Assembly: GCA_019234945.1 (NCBI GenBank)
Contig: JAFAKX010000174.1
Span: 1-36,832 of the forward strand
From: Silvibacterium sp.
GTDB taxonomy: Bacteria > Acidobacteriota > Terriglobia > Terriglobales > Acidobacteriaceae
DNA: 36,832 nucleotides
Direction: 5' to 3'
Position numbers and translations under genes: made by a program. Position 1 is the stretch's first letter. Each line of letters begins with the position of its first letter. A model generated the notes under the pieces. That model was given only the letters and a program-made list of their open reading frames with translations. It was not told the origin of the DNA and made no database searches. Of this stretch, positions 16,071-25,429 are shown in pieces.

Positions 16071-17039
16071 GTGAAGTTCACGACCAGGATTCAACAGTTC
16101 GCGATGGGCTCTCTACTTGCCGCTGCCGCCGCGACCCTTACCCCATTGGCCGCGGCCGCGCAGCTTGACAGCGATGCGCGCACCGCTATCCCGCATGACG
16201 TTCAGCAGATCATTGTGGTCGACTATCGCGCCATGCAGAACTCACCTGCCGCGATGGATCTCAAGGCCCGTATCCTCCCCCCTGAGCTGAAGCAGCTCGA
16301 GCAGGCCCTCAAGACCTCCGGCCTCAATGAGAACCACGACGTCGAAGAACTGGCCTTCGCTGCCTACCGATCCGGCCAGGGAGACAGCGTCAAAATGATC
16401 GGCATCGCCCAGGGCCAGTTCTCACTCGCCGATATTCTGGCAAACTTCAGGAAAAACAAGGTCAAGTCGACTCTGTACCGCACCAACAGGCTCTATCCCA
16501 TGGGATCGAGCGGCATGCTTGTAACGTTTCTCAACCCCACCACCATGGTCTTCGGTTCAAGCGACTCCCTAAAACCGGCTCTCGATTCACGGGACGGTCT
16601 CGCTCCCAACCTGCTCACCAACCAGGAAATGCTCGCCCAGATGACGGGTGTCGACACTGAGCCCCTTTGGAGCATCCTCGACCAGAAGGGGACGCAGTAC
16701 ATGATGCGCACCCTGCTTGGTGAAGCCTCTCAGCTTACCGACTACGACCAGGTGAAGAAGCGCCTGCTCAGCTCGCGTTACACGATGAACTTCCAGAACG
16801 GGGTGAAGTTCTCGCTCGATGTTGCCACGCCTGACACCTTTACTGCTGCCACGCTCTCGTCGTTGCTCAACGCCGCCGCGATGTACAAGAAAGTGAGCGG
16901 CTCGCCCGCGGAAAAGACCGCCGTTGACGCAACCACCATCGACTCCAGCGCCGGACAGCTGCAGGTTCGTTTTGCTTCCTCTGACAGCCAGTTCCAGGCT
17001 CTGTTGCAGTCTCCGCTGTTTCAATCCGTAGTCAAGTAG
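16071..17039 (+). CDS. Exported protein of unknown function
   Basis: 322 residues from a GTG at 16071 with GGAGG and AGGA upstream; the protein then starts with a clean signal peptide (KFTTRIQQFAMGSLLAAAAA, cut after AAAQ). An ATG at 15996 overlapping the ftcD stop is in frame and would add 25 residues that do not look like a signal sequence. The mature part has mixed alpha/beta composition with no cysteine, no membrane segment and no catalytic motif I recognise; a DYRAMQNSPAAMDLKARILP segment and GSSDSLKPALDSRDG stand out. Probably periplasmic, acting independently of ftcD. I do not recognise the family. Confidence 0.75.
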   Translation: MKFTTRIQQFAMGSLLAAAAATLTPLAAAAQLDSDARTAIPHDVQQIIVVDYRAMQNSPAAMDLKARILPPELKQLEQALKTSGLNENHDVEELAFAAYRSGQGDSVKMIGIAQGQFSLADILANFRKNKVKSTLYRTNRLYPMGSSGMLVTFLNPTTMVFGSSDSLKPALDSRDGLAPNLLTNQEMLAQMTGVDTEPLWSILDQKGTQYMMRTLLGEASQLTDYDQVKKRLLSSRYTMNFQNGVKFSLDVATPDTFTAATLSSLLNAAAMYKKVSGSPAEKTAVDATTIDSSAGQLQVRFASSDSQFQALLQSPLFQSVVK

Positions 17040-17055
17040 ACTACGTTCCTCCTGG

Positions 17056-17085
17056 CCCGGCGTCTTTCATTGCAAAGGCGCCGGG
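17056..17085 (+). terminator. Strong hairpin after the exported protein gene (T-poor terminator candidate)
   Basis: CCCGGCGTCTTT and AAAGGCGCCGGG form a 12-bp stem with one G-U pair and a 6-nt loop, starting 17 bp after the stop codon. No U-tract follows, so it may act as an mRNA 3' end stabiliser or a Rho-linked terminator. Confidence 0.5.
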
Positions 17086-17198
17086 GCTACTTCCGGAGAG
17101 GACGCAAAACAGCCAACAGCACGGCAGTTGGAATCAGGTCCTGTAGTCATGATTTTCATCGAGCCCGGGAGCCATTCGTCACAAACGCGATCTTTGCA

Positions 17199-17228
17199 TT
17201 GACTTTCTATCCATAGACAGCCTATATA
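17199..17228 (+). promoter_or_regulatory. PadR-gene promoter with internal palindrome; probably leaderless mRNA
   Basis: TTGACT (17199-17204) and TATATA (17223-17228) are separated by 18 bp. The spacer contains the perfect dyad TCTATCCATAGA (17206-17217). The ATG begins at 17237, only 8 bp after the -10, so transcription should start one or two bases before the start codon. No ribosome binding site is present. The dyad inside the promoter is a natural candidate for PadR autorepression. Confidence 0.65.
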
Positions 17229-17236
17229 TCTGCCCA

Positions 17237-17566
17237 ATGGCTAGAAAGACTGATCTGCTCCCCGGAACCCTCGACATGCTAATTCTCAAAACCCTCACCC
17301 GTGGCTCGCTCCACGGTTACGGAATCGCGCTTTCTATCAAGAATCTTTCCGACGACATCCTGACTGTCGAAGAGGGGTCACTCTATCCCGCGCTGCAGCG
17401 GCTGCTCCTGCAGGGCTGGGTGAAGGCCGAGTGGAAGTCAACCGAGACCAATCGCCGCGCCCGCTATTACACGCTGACCGCCGCAGGCCGCACGCAGCTT
17501 AGTCACGAGCTCTCGCAGTTCGAGCAGATGATCGCCGCCATCACCCGCGTCCTCCAGGGCGCATAG
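17237..17566 (+). CDS. PadR-family transcriptional regulator
   Basis: 109 residues, the short PadR subfamily: a winged helix-turn-helix with LLPGTLDMLILKTLTRGSLH, HGYGIALSIK and EEGSLYPALQRLLLQGWVKA, then the wing RRARYYTLTAAGR and a C-terminal dimer helix. Such regulators usually repress the transporter gene beside them and are released by a small molecule. It is 8 bp upstream of a large permease gene, an arrangement repeated many times in acidobacterial genomes. The promoter suggests an mRNA with almost no leader. Confidence 0.95.
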   Translation: MARKTDLLPGTLDMLILKTLTRGSLHGYGIALSIKNLSDDILTVEEGSLYPALQRLLLQGWVKAEWKSTETNRRARYYTLTAAGRTQLSHELSQFEQMIAAITRVLQGA

Positions 17567-17574
17567 GAACTTCT

Positions 17575-20220
17575 ATGAATGCCGTCGCCCGCTTCCTCCG
17601 CAAAGTCGGTTTCCTCATCCGCCGCCGCAAATTCGATGCCGAACTCGAAGAGGAAATGCGCTTCCATCGCGAGCAGCAGGCAATGGAGTTCCAATCCGAC
17701 GGCATGTCTCTCGAGGTCGCACACCACGCCGCTCGCCGCCAGTTCGGCAACGACACGCGTCTCCACGAGCAGAGCAGGGAAGTCGTCTCCTTTCGAGGAG
17801 AAGTCCTCCTGCAGGATTCGCGCTTCGCGCTGCGGCAGTTGCGCAAGAATCCCGGGTTCGCCCTGACCGCCGTGCTCATGCTCACCCTCGGCATCGCCGC
17901 CTGCCTCGCCCTCTTCGCATTCGTGGATGCCGCCTTAATCAAGCCGCTGCCGTACAAGGATCCCACGCGCCTAGCCGATGTTGCCGAAAGCGTCCGGGTC
18001 TTCCCGCGTTCCAATCTTTCCTGGGAGGACTATCACGACTGGAAGAAGCTGCAGAAAGTGTTCACGGACTTTGATGTGTGGACTGGTGCCGGCTTTCTCC
18101 TCAACACTCCTTCGGGCGTTCAACCTGTCATGGGCGCCCGCGTTTCCGCCGGATTCTTCACTACCCTCGGCGTGACGCCGATTCTCGGCCGTAACTTCCG
18201 CCCCGGCGAAGATTCGCCCAGCGCTCCGCGCACCGCGCTCATCACTTGGGCCACGTGGCAGCAGCGCTACGGGCGCCGCAGCGACATCGTCGGTCAAATC
18301 GCGACGCTGGACGGGACTCCTACCACCATCATTGGGGTTCTGCCGCGTGAATTCCACTTCGCCTTGCGCGGACGCGCCGACTTCTGGACACCCATTCAGG
18401 AGCTGAACGGCTGCGAGAAGCGCCGCAGTTGCCACAACCTCTATGGAGTCGCCCGCCTCAAGGACGGCGTTACAGTCAAGACCGCCCTGGCCGACATGAA
18501 GTCCATTGCCGTGCAGCTGGAGAAGCAGTATCCGGATTCGAATCGCGGGCAGGGCGCTGCCGTTGTCCCGCTCAGCGATGCCATCGTCGGCGATGTCCGT
18601 CCCATTTTCCTCGTCCTCTTCTGCGGAGCCGCCCTGCTCCTTCTCATCGCCTGCGTCAACGTCTCCAACCTGCTGCTCGTGCGCGCAGAAAATCGTCGCC
18701 GCGAGATGGCCTTGCGCGGCGCTCTGGGCGCATCCCGCGGCCGTCTTGTGCTGCAGTGGGTCACTGAGGCGCTGGTGCTGGTGATCGCCGGCAGCGCTCT
18801 CGGGCTGGGCGCAGCATGGGGAACAATGAACCTGCTTCTTCGCCTCATCCCCACTGACGTGCTCGACTACATGCCGTATTTGCAAAGCATGTCACTCAAC
18901 CCGCGTGTGCTTGGATTCGCCGGCTTCGTTTCTTTGTTTGCGGTCGTCGTCTTCTCGCTCGCGCCCTCAGTTCGCTTGTCCTCGTCAAACTTGCGCGCCG
19001 ATCTCGCCGAGGGAGGCCGTGGCGCGGCTGGAACCGTCTGGCGTCGCTTCGGCTCGAACCTGGTTGTCATTGAACTCGCCATCGCAGTCGTGCTTCTCGT
19101 CGGAGCCGGCCTGATCGTCCGCAGCTTCTACCACCTGCTTCACGTGGAGCTTGGCTTTCAGCCAGATCATCTCGCTATGCTTGAAGCTGGGGCGCCCGAA
19201 AAAACCTATGCCAAACCCGAGCAGCAGGTACAGCTCGTCCGACAGATCCTCAGCAAGATGCAAGTCCTTCCCGGCGTGCAATACGCAGCCACCACAAGCG
19301 ATCCGCCTGTCAGCGGCAACGGTAACACTACATGGATAAGAATCAAGGGCCATCCGTATAATGGCGAGCACAACGAGGTCAACGAGAGGGATGTCAGCGC
19401 GGATTATTTCGCCACCATCAAGGCGCGCCTGATCAGCGGCCGCTTCTTCACCGACTCTGAGGACGCGACCAAACCGAAAGTCGTCGTTATCAACCAGGCG
19501 CTGGCAAAAAAATACTTTCCTGGCGAAAATCCCATCGGCCAAAAGATCGGGGGCACCGATCTCGCTCCGGACTCTTTGCGTGAGGTTATTGGGGTCGTCG
19601 ACGATATCCGCGAGAGTTCGCTAGATGAAGAAATCTGGCCCGCTGTCTACCACCCATTCAATCAGGATCCAGACAACTATTTAGAGGTGATTGTCCGCAC
19701 TTCGCAGGCTGAGCAGTCGGTCCTGCCCGCGCTCGTCGATGCGATCCGCAAGGTCGATCCCAACATCGGCACTCGCAATGAACAAAGTATGATGCAGCGG
19801 ATCAATGACTCGCCGACCGCATACATCCAGCGCTCTGCTGCCTGCCTGGTAGGAGGCTTCGCCGCGCTCGCGCTCCTCCTCGGCGTTGTCGGCCTCTACG
19901 GCGTCATCGCCTACTCCGTCAGCCAGCGCACGCGCGAGATCGGCGTGCGGATGGCGCTGGGCGCGCAGCGCAGCTCGGTGTACCAGCTCATCCTCAAGGA
20001 AGCCGGCCTGCTGACCGTCCTCGGCGTCGCCGCCGGACTCGCCTGCTCCATCGCCGCTGCAACATTTATGGGGAAGCTGCTCTTCGGTGTCCGGTCCTGG
20101 GACCTGCTAACTCTCACCAGCGTTGCGCTGCTGCTCGGATTTTCCGCGCTGGTCGGAAGCTTCATCCCCGCTCGCCGGGCTGCGTCTGTCAATCCCGTCG
20201 ATGCGCTGCGAGCGGAGTAA
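17575..20220 (+). CDS. ADOP-type ABC transporter permease (MacB/FtsX-like, no ATPase domain)
   Basis: 881 residues. Residues 1-90 form a charged cytoplasmic head (RRRKFDAELEEEMRFHREQQ), typical of the acidobacterial duplicated orphan permease (ADOP) class. Then come a membrane helix (about 95-118), a large MacB-type periplasmic core domain, an FtsX block of helices (RPIFLVLFCGAALLLLIACV onward with ENRRREMALRGALGASRGRL), a second periplasmic domain, and a C-terminal FtsX block (VSQRTREIGVRMALGAQRSS). No nucleotide-binding domain is encoded nearby, consistent with 'orphan'. Start ATG 17575 follows AGGAA and lies 8 bp after padR. Substrate unknown; export of lipophilic compounds or mechanotransmission is plausible for the fold. 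Confidence 0.92.
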   Translation: MNAVARFLRKVGFLIRRRKFDAELEEEMRFHREQQAMEFQSDGMSLEVAHHAARRQFGNDTRLHEQSREVVSFRGEVLLQDSRFALRQLRKNPGFALTAVLMLTLGIAACLALFAFVDAALIKPLPYKDPTRLADVAESVRVFPRSNLSWEDYHDWKKLQKVFTDFDVWTGAGFLLNTPSGVQPVMGARVSAGFFTTLGVTPILGRNFRPGEDSPSAPRTALITWATWQQRYGRRSDIVGQIATLDGTPTTIIGVLPREFHFALRGRADFWTPIQELNGCEKRRSCHNLYGVARLKDGVTVKTALADMKSIAVQLEKQYPDSNRGQGAAVVPLSDAIVGDVRPIFLVLFCGAALLLLIACVNVSNLLLVRAENRRREMALRGALGASRGRLVLQWVTEALVLVIAGSALGLGAAWGTMNLLLRLIPTDVLDYMPYLQSMSLNPRVLGFAGFVSLFAVVVFSLAPSVRLSSSNLRADLAEGGRGAAGTVWRRFGSNLVVIELAIAVVLLVGAGLIVRSFYHLLHVELGFQPDHLAMLEAGAPEKTYAKPEQQVQLVRQILSKMQVLPGVQYAATTSDPPVSGNGNTTWIRIKGHPYNGEHNEVNERDVSADYFATIKARLISGRFFTDSEDATKPKVVVINQALAKKYFPGENPIGQKIGGTDLAPDSLREVIGVVDDIRESSLDEEIWPAVYHPFNQDPDNYLEVIVRTSQAEQSVLPALVDAIRKVDPNIGTRNEQSMMQRINDSPTAYIQRSAACLVGGFAALALLLGVVGLYGVIAYSVSQRTREIGVRMALGAQRSSVYQLILKEAGLLTVLGVAAGLACSIAAATFMGKLLFGVRSWDLLTLTSVALLLGFSALVGSFIPARRAASVNPVDALRAE

Positions 20221-20433
20221 AAACGCGTCATCCGCAAAGAGCACGCCCGCTCCGACCTAATATTCATGGACCACTGACCTTTGCCGACGTCAGATCATGT
20301 GTCACGGCATTGCGAAGCAAGACAGGATCGCTTACGTCTTCGCTGGTAGGATCCCGAAGTTTGATTTTCGTTCGACTGGATGAGGAGCAAAGGTGTCCCT
20401 TGCCGGGATAGAGATGCTTGGATGAAGGATGCC

Positions 20434-20880
20434 TTAGCGCTTGAACACCTGCAACATCATCTCCGCCTCTACCTGGTCGAGCTGCCTCAGCGTCGACTCG
20501 AGCGTTGGACGGTCTTCCAGCGGGGCGCCCAGCATCAGTTCCTTCAGCCGATAAGCCGTATGCCGCATCATGATCTCGGCATTCTTCAGCTTGCGCGCAT
20601 CATCGGCGACGCCCATGTGAATCTTCTCGGCGTACATCTGTACTGCCTTGAGAGAGGCCGATGCCTTCGCGGTGTCGCCTGCAGAAAGCTGCTGACCTGC
20701 GAGCTCGGCCATGGAATGCGCGAGTTCCGCATAGAGAAAACACTGTTCCTTGGGGGCGGCCTGCGCTGCCTTGGCTTCAAGCGCAGCCATTTCCCTCTGA
20801 TCAAGAACCTTGTCCGAAGCCGCGAGTGCCGCGGGGGGTACGGCAAGCGTAGCGAGTGCAACTACCAGAACGAACCGCAT
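20434..20880 (-). CDS. Small secreted helical protein of unknown function
   Basis: 148 residues with a clear signal peptide (MRFVLVVALATLAVPPAALA, cleaved after AAS or nearby). The mature part is predicted almost fully helical and rich in Ala, Glu and Leu, with one cysteine (EQCFLYAELAHSMAEL). A near-perfect Shine-Dalgarno (GAGGAGGT) precedes the ATG. It follows the TPR gene by 39 bp on the same strand and is the last gene of the uvrA-TPR run. I do not recognise a family. The 213-bp gap between it and the convergent permease gene shows no strong terminator. Confidence 0.78.
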   Translation of the reverse strand: MRFVLVVALATLAVPPAALAASDKVLDQREMAALEAKAAQAAPKEQCFLYAELAHSMAELAGQQLSAGDTAKASASLKAVQMYAEKIHMGVADDARKLKNAEIMMRHTAYRLKELMLGAPLEDRPTLESTLRQLDQVEAEMMLQVFKR

Positions 20881-20919
20881 GGATGCACCTCCTCAGGGCG
20901 CCACGGGGAACGTCAACCG

Positions 20920-22233
20920 CTACTTGTTCTTTTCGAGGACTGCCAGTCGTTGCTTTGCCTGCCACTCCTCGTCAGGGAATTTCCCAACAGCTGACTTGAG
21001 GAACAGTTGATAGTACTCCACCGACTGCCTGTATTGATGAAGATTATCGTAGGCTGTTGCCCATAAAAAGTAAGTAACGGGAGTATCCGAAACGAGTTTT
21101 GATCGCATCGTAAGGGCATCTACGGTCAGCTGGAACTGCCCGGTCTTCGACGCCGCAAATGCGATCCCGCCCCACGCATCGGAATCATCCTGCCTTATCT
21201 TCACCGCGCGCTGAAACATTTCCAGCGCCTCTGCGTACTTCTGTTCCCGAATCAGAACCTGGCCCCGCGCTGATGCCACTTCGGCATCGTTCGGAGCGCC
21301 GGACAGCAGATTTGAGTAGACCGCGTCGGCCTTTTCGTAGTCCTGACTCTGGACATAGGCATCCGCCAGCATCATGCCGATCTCGCGGTCGTTCGGCTTG
21401 AGATTGTGCAGCTTCTCCAGCGCCCCTACCGCCTCGTCCGTCTTGCCCTCGGCCCCCAGCAGCGCCGCAAGCTGAGCATTCAGCGCCGGATCATCCGGGT
21501 CCCGCGCCAGCGCGGACTTCAACAGCGGCTCTGCCTCGGCATACTTCTTCTCCTGGAGCAGCAGATGGGCCAGTCCAGCCATCGCCGCCGAGGATTCGGG
21601 CTGGATCTTCAGCACCCGCCGATACGCCTCCTCGGCCACGGTCTTGTCCCCCTCGGCCTCAGCTATTTCTGCCGTAAGTAGCGTATCTTCTATTGATTCC
21701 GGAGATAATTTCAAGGCTTCAATTAGGTCCTGCTTCGCCTTGTCGGGGTCGGATTCCCTCAGCAGCCGGGCTAGTGTCCGGTAAGCTTGGGCCTTGGCGG
21801 CAGGGTTGGGCGGATTCGGTTCCAGAGTGACTGCGGACTCGAGTTCAGCCTTGGCATCAGCCGACCCCGCCTGCGCCAGCAGCAGTCCGAGCGCCAGCCG
21901 CGCCTCAAACTGCTTCGGATCAGCCGAGATCGCCTTCCGGTAAAATGCCTCGGCCGCCTCGGCATGACCCTCCGCATCGTCGCAGTATCCGCGATCGAAG
22001 AGGGCCCGCGCGTCAGCCGGATGCGCCGCAAGGTACGCATCGAGCAGGCCCCGCGCCTTGCCGTAATTTTTGCCGTCGATCGCCGCTTCTGCCTGGCCCA
22101 GCGGACTATTCTCCGCTATCTTTGCCGGCTGATCCTCAACCCCCGTTCCCGGAGGCAGCTGGGCCGCCTGCCCCCACGCTCCCACCGCGCCTACAATGGC
22201 GAGAGCTGCCCCCGCCATCCAGCCCAATCGCAT
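20920..22233 (-). CDS. Exported tetratricopeptide-repeat protein
   Basis: 437 residues. A signal peptide (MRLGWMAGAALAIVGAVGAW, cut near GQAAQ) leads into about ten TPR units, e.g. ADARALFDRGYCDDAEGHAE, AMAGLAHLLLQEKKYAEAEP and EVASARGQVLIREQKYAEAL. It is likely a periplasmic or membrane-attached scaffold; no enzyme motif is seen. The ATG follows the uvrA stop without a gap (TAA then ATG), so translation probably depends on ribosomes finishing uvrA; no separate binding site is present. Function unknown. Confidence 0.88.
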   Translation of the reverse strand: MRLGWMAGAALAIVGAVGAWGQAAQLPPGTGVEDQPAKIAENSPLGQAEAAIDGKNYGKARGLLDAYLAAHPADARALFDRGYCDDAEGHAEAAEAFYRKAISADPKQFEARLALGLLLAQAGSADAKAELESAVTLEPNPPNPAAKAQAYRTLARLLRESDPDKAKQDLIEALKLSPESIEDTLLTAEIAEAEGDKTVAEEAYRRVLKIQPESSAAMAGLAHLLLQEKKYAEAEPLLKSALARDPDDPALNAQLAALLGAEGKTDEAVGALEKLHNLKPNDREIGMMLADAYVQSQDYEKADAVYSNLLSGAPNDAEVASARGQVLIREQKYAEALEMFQRAVKIRQDDSDAWGGIAFAASKTGQFQLTVDALTMRSKLVSDTPVTYFLWATAYDNLHQYRQSVEYYQLFLKSAVGKFPDEEWQAKQRLAVLEKNK

Positions 22234-25206
22234 TTACGCCACCACTTCGCTCACGGCCTCGCGCCGTGCCGTCAACACCTTGTTCAGCCAGAATCCCGTG
22301 TGCGAAAACTCGTTCTGTGCAATCAGCTCCGGAGTTCCCGCCGCCACGATCTGCCCGCCCGCCGAGCCGCCCTCGGGTCCCAGGTCGATCACCCAGTCCG
22401 CCGACTTGATCACGTCCAGGTTGTGCTCGATCACCACCAGCGACCCGCCGCCGTCGATCAGCTTGCGGAAAGCCGTCAGCAGCTTGCTTACATCATCAAA
22501 ATGCAGCCCCGTCGTCGGCTCGTCGAGGATATACATGACCAGGCTCTGCTGCTTTCGGGTGTCACCGCCGCCGTTCGCCCGCACCGAAGCCAGATGCGCC
22601 GCCAGCTTCACCCTCTGCGCCTCGCCTCCCGAAAGCGTCGTCGCCGACTGCCCGAGCCGCACATAACCTAGGCCCACCTCGTCCAGCACAGCCAGCTTCT
22701 CGACGATCTTGTTCTGCCCGGCAAAGAACCGCAGTGCCTCTTTGACCGTCATCTGCAGCACTTCATGAATGTTCTTGTTCTTGTACCGGATCTCCAGCAC
22801 GCTCGCCTTATACCGCGTGCCGCCGCACTCTTCGCAGGGCAGCTCCACGTCTGCCAGAAACTGCATCTCCACGGTCACCGTTCCGTCGCCGTCGCAAACA
22901 TCGCACCGCCCGCCAGGCACGTTGAACGAGAAATGTCCCGCGCTGTACCCACGCCGTTGCGCCTCCGGTTGCGCCGCGAACAGCTCACGAATCGCATCGA
23001 ACGCCTTGATATACGTCACCGGATTCGACCGCGGAGTCCGACCGATCGGCGCCTGATCCACCAGCACGATATCGTTCAACCGCTCGGTGCCCTTGATCTC
23101 CCGGTACACATTCGCCGGGTCGCTGCCCTCCGTTTTGCCGAGCTGGTGCGAAATGACCCGATACAGCACTTCGTGGACCAGCGTCGACTTGCCCGACCCC
23201 GACACTCCCGTGATGCACACCAGCATGCCCAGTGGAATGTCCACATCTAGCCCCCGCAGGTTGTTTGCCCGTGCCCCCCGCATCCGGATCCAGTCCTTCG
23301 GTCCTCCTGGCTCGCGCCGCCGCGTCGGTACAGGAATCGTGAGTTGGCCGGAAAGATATTTGCCGGTAATGGAATCAGAATTCCGTTCGACCTCCGATAC
23401 AGTACCCGCCGCGAGCACGCGCCCGCCGAACTCGCCCGCGCCCGGTCCCAGATCCAGCAGATAATCTGCCGACCGAATCACATCCGGATCGTGCTCAACC
23501 ACGAGAATTGTATTGCCCAGGTCGCGCAGGTTTTCCAGAATCCGGATCAGCTTAGACGTATCGCGCGTGTGTAGCCCGATCGAAGGCTCGTCCAGCACGT
23601 AGAGCGCCCCCACAAGCTGCGATCCCAGCGACGTCGCCAGTTGAATGCGCTGCGACTCGCCGCCCGAGAGTGTCGACGCCAGCCGGTCGAGCGTCAGGTA
23701 GTCCAGCCCGACCGCATCAAGAAAATGCAGCCGCTGCTGAATTTCGTGCAGTATGCTCCCTGCAATCTCTTGCTGCATCGGCGTCAGCGTAATGCCTTCG
23801 AAGAATTCCTTCGCAGCCCGGATCGTCAGCGATGCCGCCTCGCAGATGTTCCGCGTACATTTGCCGTCGCCAACGCGCACCGCTCGCGCCTCGGCTCGCA
23901 GCCGCTGCCCCTTACACTCCGGACACAGCGCATACCCGCGATACTTCGACAGCATCACTCGCACGTGCAGCTTGTACTTCTTGCGCTCCAGATGCTCGAA
24001 GAATCGGTGCACGCCGATAAAGTCCCCAAAGCCATCGAGCACAAACGTCTGCTGATCAGGAGTCAGGTCGTACCACGGCACGTCCATCGGGATGCCATGC
24101 TGCTTCGCCGCTTTCCTCAACTCCGTGAAATACGACCGGTACTTCGGCCGGTTCCATGGATCAATCGCGCCCTGGTCTAATGTCTTCGATTTGTCGGGAA
24201 TAATCAGGTCGAGGTCGAAGTCGATCGTGTTGCCGAATCCCTGGCAGCGCGGACATGCCCCAAACGGATTGTTGAACGAAAACAGCCGCGGCTCCGGCTC
24301 CCGATACAGCCGGTGGCAGTTCTTGCACTCGAACGCAGCCGAAAACCGCATCCGTTCGCGCTCCACCTCGTCGCTCTCGCGCGGGACAATCTCGAACAGG
24401 ATCTCTCCCACTTCGCGATAGCCAATCTCCGCCGCATCCACAATGCGCGCGCGATTCTCCGCCGACACCACGATGCGATCCACCAGCACGAAAACCGGCA
24501 GGGCGAAATTGATTTCCAGCAACGACTCCGGCGTCGAGAATTCGAAGATTCGTCCGTCTTGGTACAGCCGGTTGAATCCGCGCTTGCGCAGATCAGTTAG
24601 CCGGTCTTTCAACGCATCGGTTAACGGAGATACGTTTAGCTTTTCTGTAGTTTTCTTAGCCGGCTTTCTGCCACGCCGGGTGGGTTTCTCCGGCTCTTCA
24701 GCAGCGGTCTCCGCCGCCGGCGCAGGCCGCGAGCTGGGAGTCACCGGAAAGATCGCGTGCAGCCGCGTGCCTTCACCCAGCGCAAGCACCGCCTCGGCAA
24801 TTTCATCCACGGTGTCGCGCCGGACCACGCCATCGCAGACCACGCAGTGCACTGTGCCGCACCGCGCCCACAGCAGGCGCATGTAGTCGTAGATCTCTGT
24901 TGCCGTAGCCACCGTCGACCGCGGATTCCGCGTTGAATTCTTCTGCTTTATGGCAATCGCCGGAGCCAGCCCATCGATCAGATCCACATCCGGCTTCTCG
25001 ATCCGCTCGAGAAACTGGCGCGCATATGCCGACAGCGACTCCACATAGCGCCGCTGACCCTCTGCATAGACCGTATCGAACGCGAGCGAGGATTTCCCCG
25101 AGCCCGACACGCCTGAAACCACCGCCAGCGTCCCGTGCGGTATCGTGCAATCGATGTTTTTAAGGTTGTGGGTCCGCGCTCCGCGGATGATGATCTGGTC
25201 CTTCAA
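22234..25206 (-). CDS. uvrA: Excinuclease ABC subunit A (UvrA)
   Basis: Damage-recognition ATPase of nucleotide excision repair. 990 residues, about 30-50 longer than common UvrA. Two ABC modules are visible: Walker [10 protein letters not shown] (about 32) with signature [18 protein letters not shown], and a second GVSGSGKST with signature [15 protein letters not shown]. Zinc-binding cysteines occur in [19 protein letters not shown]...CPRCQGFG and CDVCDGDG...CEECGGTRY. The added length lies at about 158-190, an Ala/Pro/Glu stretch followed by the basic RRGRKPAKK, inside the domain region that contacts UvrB. GAGGGAAG precedes the ATG. The TPR gene starts directly at its stop. Confidence 0.97.
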   Translation of the reverse strand: MKDQIIIRGARTHNLKNIDCTIPHGTLAVVSGVSGSGKSSLAFDTVYAEGQRRYVESLSAYARQFLERIEKPDVDLIDGLAPAIAIKQKNSTRNPRSTVATATEIYDYMRLLWARCGTVHCVVCDGVVRRDTVDEIAEAVLALGEGTRLHAIFPVTPSSRPAPAAETAAEEPEKPTRRGRKPAKKTTEKLNVSPLTDALKDRLTDLRKRGFNRLYQDGRIFEFSTPESLLEINFALPVFVLVDRIVVSAENRARIVDAAEIGYREVGEILFEIVPRESDEVERERMRFSAAFECKNCHRLYREPEPRLFSFNNPFGACPRCQGFGNTIDFDLDLIIPDKSKTLDQGAIDPWNRPKYRSYFTELRKAAKQHGIPMDVPWYDLTPDQQTFVLDGFGDFIGVHRFFEHLERKKYKLHVRVMLSKYRGYALCPECKGQRLRAEARAVRVGDGKCTRNICEAASLTIRAAKEFFEGITLTPMQQEIAGSILHEIQQRLHFLDAVGLDYLTLDRLASTLSGGESQRIQLATSLGSQLVGALYVLDEPSIGLHTRDTSKLIRILENLRDLGNTILVVEHDPDVIRSADYLLDLGPGAGEFGGRVLAAGTVSEVERNSDSITGKYLSGQLTIPVPTRRREPGGPKDWIRMRGARANNLRGLDVDIPLGMLVCITGVSGSGKSTLVHEVLYRVISHQLGKTEGSDPANVYREIKGTERLNDIVLVDQAPIGRTPRSNPVTYIKAFDAIRELFAAQPEAQRRGYSAGHFSFNVPGGRCDVCDGDGTVTVEMQFLADVELPCEECGGTRYKASVLEIRYKNKNIHEVLQMTVKEALRFFAGQNKIVEKLAVLDEVGLGYVRLGQSATTLSGGEAQRVKLAAHLASVRANGGGDTRKQQSLVMYILDEPTTGLHFDDVSKLLTAFRKLIDGGGSLVVIEHNLDVIKSADWVIDLGPEGGSAGGQIVAAGTPELIAQNEFSHTGFWLNKVLTARREAVSEVVA

Positions 25207-25226
25207 AAACTTCCCTCTAAGCTACT

Positions 25227-25336
25227 GCAAAACCAGAGAATGTCCATCCCGAAGCCACGATCCTCAAGTCGACGCGACCAACAGGGAGCGGCGACCCTGA
25301 GCACAACTGAAAAGGACACGCTTTCTCTGGTTTTGC
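25227..25336 (-). repeat. Inverted repeat with long loop in the uvrA leader
   Basis: GCAAAACCAGAGAA (25227-25240) and TTCTCTGGTTTTGC (25323-25336) are a perfect 14-bp inverted pair 82 bp apart; next to them TGTCC and GGACA also pair after a small bulge. Between them is a further small dyad, CAGGG/CCCTG. The right position to fold in the uvrA 5' leader. It could alternatively be a decayed small mobile element with terminal inverted repeats. No copy elsewhere in the window was noticed. Confidence 0.7.
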
Positions 25337-25339
25337 TGT

Positions 25340-25361
25340 AAAAAACGGCGGCCTACCCACC
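25340..25361 (-). terminator. Terminator-like hairpin between the nucleoside hydrolase gene and uvrA
   Basis: On the minus strand GGTGG, loop gtagg, CCGCC, one G, then six T. The 5-bp stem (one G-U pair) is short but the T run is good. It lies 51 bp past the nucleoside hydrolase stop and 134 bp before the uvrA start. It could end the ileS-to-nucleoside-hydrolase transcript, or act within a uvrA leader if the TATAAT at 25402-25407 is used. Confidence 0.45.
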
Positions 25362-25401
25362 AGTTGAAAAATCCAGCGGGAAAACAAAGAGCCCCAGTTT
25401 G

Positions 25402-25429
25402 ATTATAGGTGCTCAGCGCCCTGCGGCAA
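25402..25429 (-). promoter_or_regulatory. Candidate uvrA promoter
   Basis: On the minus strand TTGCCG (25429-25424), a 16-bp spacer and a perfect TATAAT (25407-25402). The -35 lies inside the 3' end of the nucleoside hydrolase gene. Use of this promoter would give uvrA a leader of roughly 190 nt. No LexA-type box was recognised. Confidence 0.45.
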
